A DNA stretch of 64,000 nucleotides, from positions 248,001 to 312,000 of the forward strand of contig NZ_PYAW01000002.1 of the NCBI RefSeq assembly GCF_003014755.1, written 5' to 3'. Shown one piece after another: positions 1 to 7,934 of the stretch. The DNA is from Chitinophaga niastensis (GTDB lineage Bacteria; Bacteroidota; Bacteroidia; Chitinophagales; Chitinophagaceae). The stretch's first letter is position 1, and every line of letters begins with the position of its first letter. The notes beneath the pieces were generated by a model, which saw nothing but the letters and a program-made list of their open reading frames with translations, was not told the origin of the DNA and made no database searches. Position numbers and translations under genes: made by a program.

Positions 1-161
1 TGCAACTGAGTGAACATATCTGGGGAAACTTTTCAGACGATGATTATGACTCTAATTATATTGACGTACATATTAAAAATATACGGAAAAAATTATCAGC
101 ATTTGCTTCCGTGGATTGGTTGCAAACTATCAGGCATGTGGGTTATAAAATAAAGCTCTGA
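1..161 (+). CDS. Response regulator, OmpR family, C-terminal fragment
   Basis: The window opens inside a gene; 53 codons (from base 3) remain before a TGA at 159-161. The residues match the end of an OmpR/PhoB winged-helix DNA-binding domain: the recognition-helix region with YIDVHIKNIRKKL is followed by the beta-hairpin wing QTIRHVGYKIKL. The receiver domain lies outside the window. The histidine kinase gene starts two bases after the stop, so the pair is almost certainly co-transcribed and acts as one two-component system. The regulated genes cannot be seen. Confidence 0.9.
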   Translation, partial: QLSEHIWGNFSDDDYDSNYIDVHIKNIRKKLSAFASVDWLQTIRHVGYKIKL

Positions 162-163
162 GT

Positions 164-1477
164 GTGAAACTTTTTACCAAACTTACGCTTTTCATCACGC
201 TGTCGAAAATGGTGATAGCCATCCTGTTCGTATTGCTGCTACCTTTCCTGGTAGAAGATATCGCTTTCAGGTACAACGACTACTACCTGAAAGAACAAAG
301 GAAAAAGGTACTGAACGTGATCTGGAAAAACGGGATCGATGCTTACCTGCAGGGAGAAGAAAACTACGGCAGCTATACCATGCTGAAGGAAGAATATATT
401 TCGATGGAACCTGCCGGCAAAAACAACCTGCCTGATACCATCGCCACCCTGCAGCGGGTAGTGGAAGGCGATACGCTCACCTACCGCGTGTTAAGCCATA
501 TCTTCGACTACCACAACAGAAGGTATATGCTGGAAGTAGGAAAAAAAACGGCAACCATCAGCCAGTATAACCGCCCTTTGCAAAAAGTGGCCCTGTATGT
601 ATTGTTTGGTCTGATAGTGTTCACCACCCTGGTGGATCTTATATTTACCAGGCTACTGCTTCGCCCCCTTGGCGTGATTATCAGCACCAAACTGGTTAAC
701 AGGAAATTCCCTTTTAAGGATCATATCCCGCCCATCCGCACCACTACTACGGACTTCAGATACCTTGATGATTCACTGATTGAACTGATGGGCAAGATCA
801 AAGAAGCCTTTGAAAAAGAACGGGAGTTTACTTCCAACGCCTCCCACGAACTCATGACGCCTATCGCCATCCTTCAGAACAAAATGGAGAACCTGATGGT
901 GGAAGATTCACCGGACGAAGAACTGCAGAAAAAGATAGTGGGCATGATGAAAACATTAAACCGGCTGAAAAAAATTGTGCATTCATTGTTGTTAATCTCC
1001 CGTATTGAAAATGACCAGTTTTCTAAAACAGACAGTCTCTCCCCATATACCCTGGTAACAGATGTGATGGAAGAGCTGGAGCACCGGCTGGAAGAAAAAC
1101 AGCTGCGGTTTAACATGAACATCTCCCGTCAGATCATACTTCATAACCTGAACCACGACCTGATATTCCAGCTGGTGTATAACATTCTCAATAATGCCAT
1201 AAAATATAATAAGCCCGGGGGGCAAATAATGGCAGGCGACAAGCTGATTCCCGGCGAAGCGTATCAGCTCATTATCAGTGATACTGGTATGGGTATCAGT
1301 GAACAGGAAATCGGCACCATCTTTAACCGCTTTAAGAAAGTAGTAAGAACAGAGCAGGAAGGATACGGACTGGGACTCTCCATTGTGAGCACTATTGCCG
1401 AATACCATGACATAAAGATCACGGTGTCTTCCACCGTTAATGCAGGCAGTACTTTTATTATCAGCTTCCCTTCTTAA
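164..1477 (+). CDS. Two-component sensor histidine kinase
   Basis: The 437-residue protein starts at a GTG two bases after the response regulator. It has a transmembrane segment at about residues 8-32, a periplasmic sensor stretch of about 110 residues with no recognised domain, and a second membrane segment at about 141-165. The HisKA box (SNASHELMTP) places the phospho-accepting His at about residue 228. The ATPase domain shows the N box (NNAIKYN), G1 (DTGMGI) and G2 (GYGLGLSIV). It should autophosphorylate and pass phosphate to its neighbour. The signal is unknown. Its 3' end overlaps the converging gene on the other strand by 17 bases. Confidence 0.93.
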   Translation: MKLFTKLTLFITLSKMVIAILFVLLLPFLVEDIAFRYNDYYLKEQRKKVLNVIWKNGIDAYLQGEENYGSYTMLKEEYISMEPAGKNNLPDTIATLQRVVEGDTLTYRVLSHIFDYHNRRYMLEVGKKTATISQYNRPLQKVALYVLFGLIVFTTLVDLIFTRLLLRPLGVIISTKLVNRKFPFKDHIPPIRTTTTDFRYLDDSLIELMGKIKEAFEKEREFTSNASHELMTPIAILQNKMENLMVEDSPDEELQKKIVGMMKTLNRLKKIVHSLLLISRIENDQFSKTDSLSPYTLVTDVMEELEHRLEEKQLRFNMNISRQIILHNLNHDLIFQLVYNILNNAIKYNKPGGQIMAGDKLIPGEAYQLIISDTGMGISEQEIGTIFNRFKKVVRTEQEGYGLGLSIVSTIAEYHDIKITVSSTVNAGSTFIISFPS

Positions 1478-2123
1478 TCGAATCTTTATCGACAGAAATC
1501 TTATAATCATCGTTGGTAATGCCTTTCACGCCTTTAGGTTTTTTACGAGGTGGAATAATATATACAGAATCAAAAAACCGGATTTGAGGCCTGTTGTTTT
1601 GCAAAGACAATGAATCCATTTCAGTGGGGGGCAAATTTTGTGTAGATACCGAATCAAAACTGATACTGTTATTTGGAATGCCATTTAATGATAGTGTATC
1701 TTTTTTAATATTAACAGGTGCAATCGGAATATTTTTCTTTTCAATGTGGTTAATTAATGTATTGCTGTCTGTAACAGGAGGTGCCTTTTCTGTTGCCGGT
1801 AAAGTTTTCAGTGGTGTTGTATTTTTCTGTGCATGATTTTTATGATTATAATACCACCATAGTATAATAACAGCTACAATTATTCCAATAAAACCGTACC
1901 AGCCTTTACCTTTATATTTGGGGACAGGTCTTTTATCTGGTGCATCAACAACCGCATCCAACTGCATTTCGATGCTGTCCCAGATGCTGTCGGCCATATC
2001 GGGCACAGGAATCTGATCCAGCTTTGCTGCTATTAAATCCTCGTATGGTGTGGTTGTATTCACTAAGTTTTTATCGCTGTTATTTTTTGTTGTAGAATTT
2101 TTCTTGCTTCGCTCAAATGCCAT
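1461..2123 (-). CDS. Putative single-pass membrane protein, anti-sigma-like, partner of the ECF sigma factor
   Basis: This is a 220-residue protein with a soluble N-terminal part (about 1-75, containing LDQIPVPDMADSIWDSIEMQLD), one transmembrane helix at about residues 76-93 (FIGIIVAVIILWW) and a low-complexity periplasmic tail. The plan (short cytosolic domain, one helix, disordered exterior) and the position directly after a sigma-factor gene fit an anti-sigma factor, although no zinc anti-sigma motif is visible. Its start overlaps the end of the sigma gene by 61 bases in another frame, implying translational coupling. Function is inferred from context. Confidence 0.7.
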   Translation of the reverse strand: MAFERSKKNSTTKNNSDKNLVNTTTPYEDLIAAKLDQIPVPDMADSIWDSIEMQLDAVVDAPDKRPVPKYKGKGWYGFIGIIVAVIILWWYYNHKNHAQKNTTPLKTLPATEKAPPVTDSNTLINHIEKKNIPIAPVNIKKDTLSLNGIPNNSISFDSVSTQNLPPTEMDSLSLQNNRPQIRFFDSVYIIPPRKKPKGVKGITNDDYKISVDKDSIKKGS

Positions 2124-2503
2124 TTGCTGGTACCTTCACTGATGTTTAATTGCGTTGCAATTTCTTTGTGGGTATAGCCATCAATGGCATACAATACAAA
2201 CACGGCATGTGTAGCTCGTGGTAGTTGCCTTACCAGTTGCAGTATGGCGGCTGCATCTGTTTTTTCAATAATGCTGTTATTGACAAACGGTTCTTCCACC
2301 GTATCCAGCTCCAGGCTGGTAAAACGGCTGCGCTGTTTTATATGGTCCAATGATTCATTGATGATTATTCTTTTCAGCCAGCCGTGAAAATTTCCTTTCG
2401 TTGCATCATAGGAATTGATGCTCCTGAACATTTTTACAAAAGCATGGCCTATGATGTCAGCCGCCTCATGTTCGTCGGTAGCATAGCGCATGGCAATAGC
2501 CAT
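2063..2503 (-). CDS. RNA polymerase sigma factor, ECF subfamily
   Basis: Sigma region 2 (AADIIGHAFVKMFRSI, then NFHGWLKRIIINESLDHIK) and region 4 (LPRATHAVFVLYAIDGYTHKEIATQLNISEGTSKWHLSEARKIL, cited in parts) are clear, giving an ECF factor that directs RNA polymerase to a small regulon. The first usable ATG (2503) gives 146 residues, but the frame stays open upstream to 2599 and encodes typical region-2 sequence (CRNGKRKAQEQLYRQLYGFA), so the true protein is longer. An in-frame ATG at 2609-2611 is followed two codons later by TAA at 2600-2602. The start is therefore unresolved: a non-ATG start such as CTG at 2594-2596, or a nonsense mutation. Confidence 0.85.
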   Translation of the reverse strand: MAIAMRYATDEHEAADIIGHAFVKMFRSINSYDATKGNFHGWLKRIIINESLDHIKQRSRFTSLELDTVEEPFVNNSIIEKTDAAAILQLVRQLPRATHAVFVLYAIDGYTHKEIATQLNISEGTSKWHLSEARKILQQKITAIKT

Positions 2504-2691
2504 AGCAAAGCCATAAAGCTGCCGGTACAGTTGCTCCTGTGCTTTTCTTTTGCCGTTGCGGCAATCAATGATGATATTACTTAAATCTTGTTCCAGGAAT
2601 TATTTAAACATTAATATTATTCTATTTGATAGCATTAACAACTTTTAGCATTCACCGTCCGGATTGGCAACCGATAATAGGGTTAGAAAAA

Positions 2692-3522
2692 TTACCATTT
2701 TACATCGTGTACTTTTCTTGCAAAAATAGCTGTTGCAATGGCGCCTATATTTAATTTTTCCGCTGCACCCAGTTCGTTATAGAACCAGATATTCCGGTCA
2801 ATCATATCAATGATAGCAATCACACCATCGTTGGTACTTAATTCATAACCTGACAGTAATTTAAACGGCAGCTGTCCTGTTTTACCATTGGATAATGCTG
2901 TTTTTTTAATGCTTAGTGGTTTTATAAAAATGGTATCATTTCCATTTGTTGCCAGTCCATTATCTTCCTGCTTAATAAAAGTAAACGGGTTTTTATCATT
3001 TTCTGCTTTCCTGTCATAAATATTAGTCATTAGTAACTCCCAGTTTTTGCTGCCCTGTGTTGTATCGGCACTAATGATGGCTGAAAATATATATTTGTAT
3101 TGCTGCAGTTGCTCGAAATTACTGAAGATACTGTTGCTATTAATGATTTCATATTCCAGCTTTTTTGTCATCTCTTTTTCATCAGCATAAACTTCCACAT
3201 TATTTTTTCCGTCTGACAGTGTGTAACGGAATTTTGTTTTTTCTTTTGTTACTGTTTCATTTTTCTGAATGCCAATTTGATTCAATAAAATATTTTCCAG
3301 TAAAAAACCGCGGCCGCCCCACCCCCACGGGGGATAGCTTAAATGTATGCCTCTTCTTATTTTAGAAGTGGTAAAATTACCGAACGACATTTTATTACCT
3401 CTTGCGCCGCTCACATGTTGCATGGTGGCCTGTTGTTTAAATTTTTCGGGTATAGCCAGCTTTATTGAAGTACAACAACTCATTAAACAGGCTACGCCAA
3501 TCATTAATACTGTATTTTTCAT
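2692..3522 (-). CDS. Hypothetical lipoprotein
   Basis: The 276-residue protein begins with a lipoprotein signal peptide (MKNTVLMIGVACLMSCC), with Cys at about 16-17. I recognise no domain in the mature part. It has alternating hydrophobic and polar stretches that suggest a mostly beta fold, and a Gly/Trp-rich patch (PPWGWGGRGF) near residue 67. The ATG at 3522 fits the signal peptide. It lies 19 bases downstream of another lipoprotein gene on the same strand, so the two are probably co-transcribed. Likely periplasmic or outer-membrane anchored; role unknown. Confidence 0.75.
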   Translation of the reverse strand: MKNTVLMIGVACLMSCCTSIKLAIPEKFKQQATMQHVSGARGNKMSFGNFTTSKIRRGIHLSYPPWGWGGRGFLLENILLNQIGIQKNETVTKEKTKFRYTLSDGKNNVEVYADEKEMTKKLEYEIINSNSIFSNFEQLQQYKYIFSAIISADTTQGSKNWELLMTNIYDRKAENDKNPFTFIKQEDNGLATNGNDTIFIKPLSIKKTALSNGKTGQLPFKLLSGYELSTNDGVIAIIDMIDRNIWFYNELGAAEKLNIGAIATAIFARKVHDVKW

Positions 3523-3541
3523 TTTATTTTTTTAAACGCCA

Positions 3542-3943
3542 CTATTTTCTACTCCCTATATATGATGAATCGTATTGTATCACAGTTATTCTGACTGGTA
3601 ACAAAGAAGTATTATTAACCGCTGTTGCAATAATATTGGCAAACTTGTATCCACCGGTATTGTTGTCTTTCGTTGCAGTAACCACCAGGGAATCGTTGCT
3701 GATCCCGGCCATTTTATTCGTTACCATCCAGTTGGGAGCAGGGTTTTCAAATGATAATTGCCAGGCAACATTTGACGCTATTGCTATTGCTCCCCTGGCA
3801 CCACTTTTATTGGTAACTGCTAAAACAACGTTACTTACTTTTAAATAATCACCACTGCTTTTGAGAGCGGGATCTTTAACGCAACTCGTTATGCCCGCTG
3901 TTATTAATAGGAATAAAAGTGATATATTTTTTTTACTTGCCAT
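3542..3943 (-). CDS. BACON-like domain lipoprotein
   Basis: The 133-residue protein has a lipoprotein signal peptide (LLFLLITAGITSC, Cys at about residue 21). The rest resembles one BACON-type all-beta domain: a conserved NVAWQLSF strand, a Trp (PNWMV), then DSLVVTATKDNNTG and a closing RITVIQ strand. Such domains are common in surface proteins of Bacteroidota and are thought to bind glycans or act as spacers. It is the first gene of a two-gene unit with the downstream lipoprotein. Assignment rests on the residue pattern only. Confidence 0.72.
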   Translation of the reverse strand: MASKKNISLLFLLITAGITSCVKDPALKSSGDYLKVSNVVLAVTNKSGARGAIAIASNVAWQLSFENPAPNWMVTNKMAGISNDSLVVTATKDNNTGGYKFANIIATAVNNTSLLPVRITVIQYDSSYIGSRK

Positions 3944-4034
3944 TTTAATATTGTTTATAATAATTAATAATGTATGAAGCCTGAATATTTTAGTATGGCC
4001 TGACTTTTTAAGTAGTACCCGTTTTTTTTAATAA

Positions 4035-4083
4035 GGGTTGGGTAAAGTGGGAAAAAAATATTTTTTCCGCTTTACCCAACCCC
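4035..4083. repeat. Long inverted repeat between divergent lipoprotein genes
   Basis: The arms GGGTTGGGTAAAG and CTTTACCCAACCC face each other around an A/T-rich centre that is itself nearly self-complementary (A-run then T-run). They could form one hairpin of roughly 20 pairs. It sits between divergently transcribed genes, so it is not a normal 3' terminator for either. A cruciform, regulator site or the scar of a small inverted-repeat element are possible. Confidence 0.6.
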
Positions 4084-4141
4084 CCATATCAATGAAGGGT
4101 ATTACCATCAAACAAAAGTTATATCCATTCAAACAAAAGGT

Positions 4142-4585
4142 ATGAAGACAATTACAATGAAATGGGCTTTAATAGCCACGGTATCAAGCAGCATGCTTTT
4201 CTCCTGCAAAAAAGAAAAAAGTAACACACCTGAATGCAGTATAAGTATAACAAACCTTTCCGGTTCTTATAAACTTACGGCATTGCAATACAAGTCAACC
4301 GTAACTGCCGCACCCGTAGATTATTTAGCTTCTATGGATGCCTGCGAAAAAGATGATATCATCACCTTAAAAAGTAATGGTACTTACGATTATAATGATG
4401 CCGGAACCGTTTGTACACCCAAAAAAACGGATCACGGTACCTGGAAACTTAACGGCAGTACTTTAACCAGTGATGGTACACTAAATGGTACTATTGCCAG
4501 CTACGATTGTAAAACATTGATCTATTATGTGGAAAATTCAATTGTGGCAGGGGATAAGCTAACATTTACAATGGTAAAACAATAG
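4142..4585 (+). CDS. Lipocalin-like lipoprotein
   Basis: The 147-residue protein has a short lipoprotein signal peptide (ending SSSMLFSC at about residue 22) followed by a lipocalin-like pattern: LSGSYKLTALQYKS, then CEKDDIITLKSNGTYDYND, then HGTWKLNGSTL and a final strand DKLTFTMVKQ. Small lipocalin-family lipoproteins of this kind are frequent in Bacteroidota and are of unknown ligand. An intrinsic terminator follows at 4691-4720. The start may be ATG 4142 or the in-frame ATG five codons later. Confidence 0.75.
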   Translation: MKTITMKWALIATVSSSMLFSCKKEKSNTPECSISITNLSGSYKLTALQYKSTVTAAPVDYLASMDACEKDDIITLKSNGTYDYNDAGTVCTPKKTDHGTWKLNGSTLTSDGTLNGTIASYDCKTLIYYVENSIVAGDKLTFTMVKQ

Positions 4586-4690
4586 CTATAGCCTTTTGAA
4601 GAGTTACAGTGCAGGAACATTACACTTTCTAAAGGGCATTGGGACCTTGGAACCATGCTGAAAATATGTATTGGATTGAATACAAATAAA

Positions 4691-4720
4691 AAAGGTATCG
4701 TTTTTAACGATGCCTTTTTA
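4691..4720 (+). terminator. Intrinsic terminator after the lipocalin-like gene
   Basis: The stem GGTATCGTT / AACGATGCC (one G-T pair) has a short T loop and is flanked by an A-run upstream and a T-run downstream. Confidence 0.8.
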
Positions 4721-4780
4721 TACTGGTGCAATCTTATTGGCTGACAGAACTTTTCTATATTTGGGACTGGCTCTGATCTT

Positions 4781-5347
4781 ATGGAACGCTACCAGTACTT
4801 CAAACAATTTCACAATATCAGCATGGCAGACTATCGTTTGCTGACAGAAAACCTGAAAACCCGCTCGTTTAAGAAAGGAGATTTCATTACCGTACCCGGG
4901 CAGGTCCAACGGGAGCTTTACTTTGTAAAAAGCGGTGTACAGATGGCTTACTTAGATACGAGCGACAAAACCTACGTCATTGACTTTAGCTATTTCCCCA
5001 ACTTATGCGCCATCGCTGAATCCTTTTCGTTTCAAGTACCTTCTAAATACTTTTTAACTTGTTTGACAGACAGCGAATTGGAGTCCCTCAGCTATGAGGA
5101 TCTACAAAGACTGGTTGACCAATCCCAGCAAATAGAACGACTCTTCAGGCGGATGACCGAAGCCATGTTAGCGGGCATGATCGACCTCCACATTGACCTG
5201 CGCGCCATGACCATAGAAGAACGGTACAAGGCATTTTGCCGGAAAAGCCCGCAGCTGCTACACCTGGTGCCACACAAGTACATTGCTTCCTATTTGGGTA
5301 TAGACCCGACGAACTTTAGCAAGCTATTCAACCATGTGAAATTTTGA
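4781..5347 (+). CDS. Crp/Fnr-family transcriptional regulator
   Basis: The 188-residue protein carries an N-terminal cyclic-nucleotide-binding-like beta-roll (FKKGDFITVPGQVQRELYFVKSG at about 31-53). A long helix follows (LQRLVDQSQQIERLFRRMTE), and then a C-terminal helix-turn-helix (IASYLGIDPTNFSKLFNHV). This is the short Crp/Fnr form common in Bacteroidota; most members do not bind cAMP, and the ligand cannot be predicted. It is followed 69 bases later by an alpha/beta hydrolase gene on the same strand, which it may control. Confidence 0.88.
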   Translation: MERYQYFKQFHNISMADYRLLTENLKTRSFKKGDFITVPGQVQRELYFVKSGVQMAYLDTSDKTYVIDFSYFPNLCAIAESFSFQVPSKYFLTCLTDSELESLSYEDLQRLVDQSQQIERLFRRMTEAMLAGMIDLHIDLRAMTIEERYKAFCRKSPQLLHLVPHKYIASYLGIDPTNFSKLFNHVKF

Positions 5348-5416
5348 TCTTGGTGTACACCAAGAATTGTTTGCCTGTCGCTTGCGAACTTCGCAACAAA
5401 GCAAACAATAAAAGCC

Positions 5417-6211
5417 ATGATCAATACAGCAACCAATGGAAACTATGCAAATGTCAACGGGCTGAAAATGTACTACGAAGTGTATGGAGAAGGAAAGCCC
5501 CTCCTTCTCCTGCCCGGAGCAGTCTCCGGAATCGGTACTGCATTTGGAAACTTAATTCCCCTGCTGTCAACAGACAGACAGCTTATTGCCCTTGAATTTC
5601 AGGGCTATGGACACACAGCTGATATTCCCGAACGTCCGCTTTCTTATGAACAATTTACAGATGACGTTATTGAATTACTGCATGTTTTGAATATAAGACA
5701 AATAGATATTTTTGGATACAGCACCGGAGCCGGTGTAGCACTGCAGGTGGCCATGCGCAAACCAGCCCTTGCCAGCAAGCTTATCCTGGCTTCCGTTATC
5801 TACAAAAGCAGCGGGCGTCATCCAGCACTCATTGAATTGGAGAAACAGCTTACTGCCGAAGCCATGAAAGGTACCCTCTATGAAGCAGAATACCTCAGCA
5901 CAGCCCCAAGGCCCCAGGACTGGTCTAAGCACCTTGCTAAAGTAACAACGTTCAACCAAAAAGTACAGGACTGGTCGGCAGATGATATTCGAAACATTAA
6001 GGCTCCTGCGTTGATTATCGCCGGTGATGCAGATATCGTTCAGCCCGGGCATGTTGTGGAATTGTATAAACTATTGGGTGGTGGTAGTATTGGTGAGTTA
6101 TCAATGCCCGACTCACAACTGGCCATATTACCCGGAACCATGCATACAGCATTAACAAAAAAAACAAATTTATTAATGGCAATGATTCCCGATTTTCTTA
6201 GCACACAGTAA
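5417..6211 (+). CDS. Alpha/beta hydrolase
   Basis: This 264-residue cytosolic hydrolase shows the oxyanion strand motif (LLLLPGA), the nucleophile elbow GYSTGAG with Ser at about residue 103, the acid strand (LIIAGDADIV) and a C-terminal His (GTMHTAL). Together these give a complete Ser-Asp-His triad. It is similar in layout to small haloperoxidase-like or lactonase-like esterases; the substrate is not predictable. Start chosen at ATG 5417, which gives the usual family N-terminus (VNGLKMYYEVYGEGKPLL). It lies directly downstream of the Crp/Fnr-type regulator. Confidence 0.88.
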   Translation: MINTATNGNYANVNGLKMYYEVYGEGKPLLLLPGAVSGIGTAFGNLIPLLSTDRQLIALEFQGYGHTADIPERPLSYEQFTDDVIELLHVLNIRQIDIFGYSTGAGVALQVAMRKPALASKLILASVIYKSSGRHPALIELEKQLTAEAMKGTLYEAEYLSTAPRPQDWSKHLAKVTTFNQKVQDWSADDIRNIKAPALIIAGDADIVQPGHVVELYKLLGGGSIGELSMPDSQLAILPGTMHTALTKKTNLLMAMIPDFLSTQ

Positions 6212-6225
6212 GCCTCATTAGCAGA

Positions 6226-6533
6226 ATTCTGGTTGATGAAGAAAGAGCACCTGTCATTCAAAAGATATTCAGGGATTATCTTGCCGGAGTATCTATGTAT
6301 CAAATTTATAAAGATGCTGAAAGCTGGGATTCACCTATACTGGGAATAGCGCCATTTTTAGAGTGCTTACTAATTGTGTTTATGCCGCCTGATAAAAGTC
6401 CCTGCTTCTGATAAAACTCCGGAGAAATATGTTAAGGGGGATTCACAATGCGATAATGAATGAACCTGATTACTGGTTAGTACAGGAAAGGCTGGAGCTT
6501 AAAAAATTTAAGTCATCGCCAACTATCACATAG
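6226..6533 (+). pseudogene. Decayed serine recombinase fragments
   Basis: Two short open pieces look like the middle of a large serine recombinase. Piece one (6226-6411) reads VDEERAPVIQKIF then DYLAGVSMYQIYKDAE, like the post-catalytic Recombinase domain. Piece two (6456-6533) reads NEPDYWLVQERLELKKF, like the segment that usually follows it. Stops and a frame change separate them, and there is no catalytic N-terminal domain. It is a remnant of a mobile element and not a working gene. The family match is from memory of the pattern. Confidence 0.5.
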
Positions 6534-6540
6534 GTGTAGA

Positions 6541-6665
6541 GTGGATTACAGTAAAATAGGTGCTATGGAAGAGGAGGGGTAAATGTTACATTGATCACAA
6601 TAACAGAACTGGCGAAAGGGTTAGAGGTAGATACTAGTGAATTACTAAAATTTGATATTGAATAA
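6541..6665 (+). pseudogene. Frameshifted XRE-type helix-turn-helix remnant
   Basis: One frame from 6541 reads VDYSKIGAMEEEG and then stops. A second frame from 6579 reads VNVTLITITELAKGLEVD and ends TSELLKFDIE at a TAA (6663-6665). Joined, they match the last two helices and tail of an XRE/Cro-type regulator (VDYSKIG, then GxVNxTL.TI..LAKGL.VD.SELL.F). A one-base loss in the G-rich run near 6576-6579 would explain the break. The upstream half is missing. Confidence 0.5.
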
Positions 6666-6748
6666 TCCTTGTTGATGATTATTTTTTTGATAGCTTAATC
6701 GAGCAAAGAAATTTATTCGACCACCAAACCGACCACCGCGTATAAACG

Positions 6749-6791
6749 AAAAATCCGCAAACCTTTATTAGTAAAGTGTTTTCGGATTTTT
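6749..6791 (+). terminator. Intrinsic terminator-like hairpin
   Basis: The stem AAAAATCCG / CGGATTTTT encloses a second small stem (CTTTA / TAAAG). It lies just before the partial tRNA-end repeat at 6795. Confidence 0.6.
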
Positions 6792-6794
6792 ATC

Positions 6795-6811
6795 TGTAGC
6801 GAGATCAGGAG
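6795..6811. repeat. Partial copy of the tRNA-Met 3' end, attachment-site-like
   Basis: TGTAGCGAGATCAGGAG matches 7747-7763 (the end of the tRNA-Met gene plus two flanking bases) at 16 of 17 positions. The two copies are direct repeats bracketing the 263-codon gene, as expected if an element once integrated at the tRNA 3' end. Confidence 0.55.
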
Positions 6812-6900
6812 AATTATCTAACCGATTTCTTCAAGATTTAATACTTTTTAGCCTGTTGTCTGATCAGAAATTAGCACAATAGTTGAAACTTTCGATCAGC

Positions 6901-7656
6901 CTACTCTGCAGGAGTTTCCCTAAATCGGTCTAAGAATACGATTGTATTATCCAATTTCCTTTGTACACTTGGATGCAGATCATTGCCATTCAAATGCCGA
7001 TGAAATGTATTTTCAATTGAACGAACCATATTGCTGTAGGCTATATCATTCAGTCCTGATTGAATGATACAGAAAGCATGTTCTTCAACTGGTGCTTGTC
7101 CTTTTATGGGAACCGGATGCAATATCAATTTACCTTCATTAATGAGTTGTTGCACCGTTTGAGGATTAACAGCATTAATTGCAGACCTATCTACATAACC
7201 ACCAGCCCAATCCTGATTTTCTCCTTTTAAATATGCATCAATAATTCCTTTACCATACATTGAAGAATTGTAAAAAGTCGCGCCATTAGCTGCAGGAATA
7301 GTAAATGGAGCAAATTCGATGTCTCCTAAAATCATGCAACCTCTTATTGGGAAAGAGGCTTGCATGCATCTCCAGTAAAACTCGTAACAAACATTAACCA
7401 AATCAATAAAGCTTTCTTCGCTATTATCAATAGACCAAAATATTATACTATCGGAGATATGCATACAATTAACACGCCCTTGAGCAACGTCAGGGACAAC
7501 AACACCGGGAGGACCATCTATTAACCGGCCACCGCTAAGTGCAGACTGCGATTCTCTGAAAATATGTGAAAAGTAACGATCAACATGAGGTTTATCGTTA
7601 TTGTCTATAAAGCCCTTAAATCCAAGAATATCAAAATAAGCGATAAATCTATCCAT
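6901..7656 (-). CDS. Protein with nucleotide-cyclase-like core, function unknown
   Basis: From ATG 7656 the protein has 251 residues; an ATG at 7692 would add 12 residues without family-like sequence. The N-terminus MDRFIAYFDILGFKGFID and the later HISDSIIFW resemble the two metal-binding Asp motifs of class III adenylate/guanylate cyclases (F-D-I-x-G-F, and a second Asp before a hydrophobic strand). PIRGCMILGDIEF and the SMYGKGIIDAYLKGE segment resemble later cyclase strands. Full catalytic residues cannot be confirmed, so this is a suggestion. The gene stands alone between tRNA-end repeats with mobile-element debris beside it, so it is probably acquired cargo. Confidence 0.6.
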   Translation of the reverse strand: MDRFIAYFDILGFKGFIDNNDKPHVDRYFSHIFRESQSALSGGRLIDGPPGVVVPDVAQGRVNCMHISDSIIFWSIDNSEESFIDLVNVCYEFYWRCMQASFPIRGCMILGDIEFAPFTIPAANGATFYNSSMYGKGIIDAYLKGENQDWAGGYVDRSAINAVNPQTVQQLINEGKLILHPVPIKGQAPVEEHAFCIIQSGLNDIAYSNMVRSIENTFHRHLNGNDLHPSVQRKLDNTIVFLDRFRETPAE

Positions 7657-7706
7657 AAATATTTTTTGTTTGGGTATAAATAATAGCATCAATTTATGAT
7701 ATTAAA

Positions 7707-7743
7707 AAAAAGGCTTCCAAGCATCTGCCTGAAAGCCTTTTTT
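7707..7743 (-). terminator. Terminator of the tRNA-Met transcript
   Basis: On the minus strand AAAAAAGGCTT pairs with AAGCCTTTTTT just 3' of the tRNA. The hairpin also ends in front of the downstream gene. Confidence 0.8.
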
Positions 7744-7748
7744 CCTTG

Positions 7749-7822
7749 TAGCGAGATCGGGAGTTGAACCCGAGACCTTTGGGTTATGAATCCAACGCTC
7801 TAACCACCTGAGCTACCTCGCC
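7749..7822 (-). tRNA. tRNA-Met (anticodon CAT)
   Basis: The minus strand folds as a cloverleaf of 74 bases: acceptor GGCGAGG, D arm GCTC..GAGC, anticodon stem TTGGA/CCCAA with loop TTCATAA (anticodon CAT), T arm TCGGG-TTCAACT-CCCGA. CCA is not encoded. The first base pair would be a G-T wobble, so the exact ends are uncertain by one base. Whether it is the elongator or the CAU-isoleucine (lysidine) species cannot be settled by eye; elongator Met is most likely. Confidence 0.9.
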
Positions 7823-7934
7823 TTTTATCTCCCCGGATCGCTGGAACTGCTGACTGCAGTGCCCTCATATCCAAAACGGGAGTGCAAAGATAACGGCTTA
7901 TAAATGAAAATTCAAAATGTATACTACGTTTTTT

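Noticed and set aside
992-1510. A 172-codon minus-strand frame
   Set aside because: Antisense to the histidine kinase gene, whose motifs are clear.
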